Source of the DNA: Patiria miniata
Lineage: Eukaryota > Echinodermata > Asteroidea > Valvatida > Asterinidae
Length of the DNA: 64,000 nt
Reading direction: 5' to 3'
Assembly (NCBI RefSeq): GCF_015706575.1
Contig: NW_024037062.1
Coordinates: 2,786,811-2,850,810, forward strand
The position numbers and the translations under genes are program-made. This document shows positions 61,327 through 64,000 of the stretch, one piece after another; position 1 is the first letter of the stretch, and each line of letters opens with the position of its first letter. The notes under the pieces were generated by a model. The model was not told where the DNA came from and did no database searches. It was given only the letters and a program-made list of their open reading frames with translations.

Positions 61327-62894
61327 CTAAGGCTTATAACTATGTCCTTCAGGGAGATCTTTCTTTCCTGCGTGAGGGAAGAGTATATTTTCGGGGTCAT
61401 CCCTGTACAGATCGGTATCCACACGCTCGAAGTAATCGGGAAACTTGAAGGCCTTCAACTGACTCAGGAAGCTCCTTGCAGCCTCCGAATCCTCTCCTAC
61501 ACCTTTCAGTTCCGCACGGAGGACGTACAGCAATCCAGGGCGCTTAGTGAACTTCTTGTATAGACCCAAGTGAGAGATACCGAGATCTTTGGGAGCTTTC
61601 TGAAGGATGAAGTTAGCGCCCGAAGATTCCATCCAGTCCTTCTCGAAGGTTTCCTGAAGCTTGGCATCGTTTTCATCCGCGGCCTAGACAAAATGTTTCA
61701 CCAATACCGTTATAGTTATGCATCTAGGCAATATTTGGCAGTTGTATGGTCACAATAAGGAGATAACTAATTCTGAAATGTCACAAAGATCAAACATGCA
61801 TCATGAGAATATGGAGCAAAGACATTTGACATGAGATGCCATTTGCTACATTGGTCATGCCCTTGTGTGTTATTTAAAGATAAAAATGGGGTACGGGTAA
61901 ACTAACCTTGAATGATATTACGAAGAAGATGCCCTTGTCATCATTCGGCAGCCAGGGACCTAATGGCTTCCCAGTATTTGTTGCCACTTCAGTGAAGCCA
62001 CCTGTCAGAAACGAATTGAAAGAAAGGACCTGTTTGTGGTAACTACTGCCATCTTCGTCTACTACTATAGGGCTATACATCATAAAATGTGTATGGGTAT
62101 CATTTTCCATCAGACCATCACACTCACAGCATACCCTCTCTTTGCATCCTTCTTCCAAAGTTATGATAATTAACTGCTTGCCAATCAGTCCAATAATATA
62201 AAGGCTAACAGCCTAAGTTTATCAGACCTTCACCGAAATTATGGAATCATCTCATCGAAAGGTAGGCTTATCTGACGCGATTGCTGTTCAATGCATGCGA
62301 CTATTTTTGGTTGTCTGTGATTATCTGTGATTTTTTTTTTTCAATAATCTATGATTGATTATTCCCACAATGATCTGTCAACGTGAATTTGAAACTTAGG
62401 GGGTCTTTACAATTGGAAAAGCCCGGGTTTTAAGCGCGGGTCAATGGTATTTTTTTAATGTCGATAAGCTAATTTTGTTAACTGACTATATCTCAAGTTA
62501 AAGACAATCTTTACTGTTAAGATCTGATCCGAACCATGTCTGAAGTTTTACCTGGGTAGTTCACGTGAATTGATGTTGTTTCCTTCATCAATCGTTTCCA
62601 AGTTTCCGATGGTTCGCCCTTAAAAAGCTCAAAATCTAGTCCGTCGAAAGCAGCAAAGTTCACGTACTTGAAGGTACCTGTAATGTTAAGATGAACAAAG
62701 CACCCAGGTAAATTGACTAAAAGATACAGAAGTTATCGTATGATAAAGCTGCATGAACGTCGCCTGGATTTTGTTCGGTTGGGGGCAAAGCACACACCAT
62801 GAGTGAAGGTGGTGAATATAATGTCACGCTTTGGGCGCTGTTCCGTAATTTTGGTATACGGAGATCTGGCGGTGCCATCGAAGATGTTCAAAGC
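61327..62894 (-). CDS. Unidentified multi-exon protein, 3' part
   Basis: Four exons on the minus strand with matching phases: about 62894-62798, 62677-62552, 62001-61907 and 61683-61327 (TAG stop). The protein runs ..PYTKITEQRPKRDIIFTTFT, HGTFKYVNFAAFDGLDFELF, then GGFTEVATNTGKPLGPWLPN, GIFFVISFKAADENDAK, and a C-terminus with YVLRAELKGVGEDSEAARSF and a GHSYKP end. It is hydrophilic with alternating strand/helix-like stretches and no evident signal peptide in the visible part. Donors are GTGTGT, GTAAAA and GTTAGT. The first visible exon has no start codon and an uncertain acceptor (62895 or 62866), so the 5' end lies upstream, probably outside the window. I do not recognise the family; a ferredoxin-like or dimeric alpha-beta barrel fold is only a guess. 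Confidence 0.75.
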
Positions 62895-62989
62895 CTCAGA
62901 TTTAATCAAAGGGTGACGATATGTGACATGATGTCATTATCTGGTGTTATATAATATCAGCTTAAAATGTCGTCACCGGCCGTCATAAA

Positions 62990-63500
62990 TTATTTTTTCC
63001 CGGCCAATTTCCTGAAATGTTCATTCACTTCTGAAAATTGATCATTCATTTTCGTCTGAATTTGAATGCACGTCCTGAATCCCATTTCAATTCAACGAAA
63101 GTTCAATCGTCTTCATTGTCCGTGCATTCGGTTTTGAGAAACAGACGGCCAATTACGTTATCTGTGCATTCATTTACGCAAGCATACCTTTCCTAAATTG
63201 ATTTCAGGTACAGCTAATTTGATTGACGGTTAATGAAAAAGGAACCCCTTATTGTATTTGGTGCCGATGGCATTCAACTAAAAGTGAAATAGAATGGTGA
63301 ATGTTTGAAATCGCCCTCTAAAATCGAAAATGAAGTCTTGTTAACGGATCTGAATGGACATAAACGAAAGGTGCTGCTCAATGCTCTGGTAGCGAAAAGG
63401 AAACGAGGGTGCAGAGCGATTCTCAAATTCAGTCGAAAAGGAATGACCAATTTTCAGAAGTGAATGAACATTTTAGGAAATTGGCCAGGAAAATCTATAC
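62990..63500. mobile_element. Fold-back element related to 60206-61215
   Basis: The left arm CCCGGCCAATTTCCTGAAAT followed by GTTCATTCACTTCTGAAAATTG is inverted at about 63440-63498 with a few mismatches. The ends resemble the CCCGGACAATTTC ends of the element at 60206. The interior contains repeated AATTGAA/GAATG words; no transposase. It would sit in an intron or upstream of the unidentified gene at 61327-62894. Confidence 0.78.
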
Positions 63501-64000
63501 TAACGAGCATTGAAGTTGAACGTTTTGAAATATTAAAATGAAAATGAATAGGACTGCTGCAAACTGCTTTTTAACTGGATTGACCTCAATTATACAAATC
63601 TAAAAAGTTAATGCAGCCTGACGTTGCAAACTAAGCGTCAGGCCGCATTACTTTTTTTTAGATTTTGAAATACAGAGTGTATCAAAAAAAGGAAAGGAAA
63701 CCCTGATGTAAAAGTAAATTATAAAACATCTTATAAATATTTCAAATAAGTTAAAGATAATTTGAAACGCCAAAATGTCCTCTGAGACGAGTGCGCTCGA
63801 TGGTCTGCGTGTCTCTTTCACTTTTGAAAAAGGGGTGTGCAAAATCGTGATAAAAGAGATATCCTTTTTTTTAAATGAAATGTTTCAAAACACCTTCTCA
63901 TTTCTACAAAGAAACGTTTCTTAAGCTTTTGTTGTATCCCAGATGTGAACATCAGTCTATCCACCATCCAAAAGAAAATTATAGAAAAGAATATGTTTTC
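63501..64000. other. Window end; possible MITE fragment
   Basis: TACAGAGTGTATCAAAAAAA at 63671 resembles the TACAGGGTGAGTCAAAAAAC end at 17170. The element would run off the window. No gene seen. Confidence 0.3.

Noticed and set aside
1-64000. CRISPR arrays, bacterial operons, prophage
   Set aside because: No spaced repeats or prokaryotic gene organisation; spliced animal genes throughout.

Overview
This is animal nuclear DNA. It is AT-rich, has sparse genes with introns, and is full of short DNA transposons, fold-back elements, SINEs and LINE remnants. Two Neverland/DAF-36-type Rieske oxygenases, a QRFP/neuropeptide-FF-like receptor and the repeat style point to a marine invertebrate deuterostome. 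An echinoderm or hemichordate is most likely; I cannot name the species.

Layout. 0-6 kb: repeats, with a BED zinc-finger fragment, a decayed LINE 3' half inside hAT-like ends, and a 26-bp direct repeat. 6.9-7.1 kb (-): a candidate signal-peptide first exon of an unidentified secreted protein. 7.8-14.2 kb: MITEs, hairpins and diverged duplicated segments. 16.7-31.1 kb: two complete seven-exon Neverland genes in head-to-head inverted arrangement, nvd-A (-) and nvd-B (+). They are separated by 2.3 kb whose proximal parts are also duplicated. 31-42.6 kb: LINE remnant, several TIR elements and an isolated palindrome. 43.0-44.2 kb (-): an intronless rhodopsin-family GPCR coding exon. 46-58.9 kb: MITEs, a SINE, a telomere-motif hairpin with 9-bp flanking repeats, and a tandem duplication carrying a filled/empty transposon site. 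61.3-62.9 kb (-): the last four recognisable exons of an unidentified protein, bracketed by two related fold-back elements.

Function. Neverland enzymes are Rieske non-haem-iron oxygenases that convert cholesterol to 7-dehydrocholesterol. Both copies here keep the Rieske ligands, the mononuclear-iron histidines, all reading frames and all splice sites, so both are probably functional. The striking feature is that exons 1-4, 6 and 7 are nearly identical between copies, while exon 5, just after the catalytic histidines, is strongly diverged. That suggests gene conversion elsewhere plus divergence of the substrate pocket. The receptor and the other exons have no evident functional link to the oxygenases.
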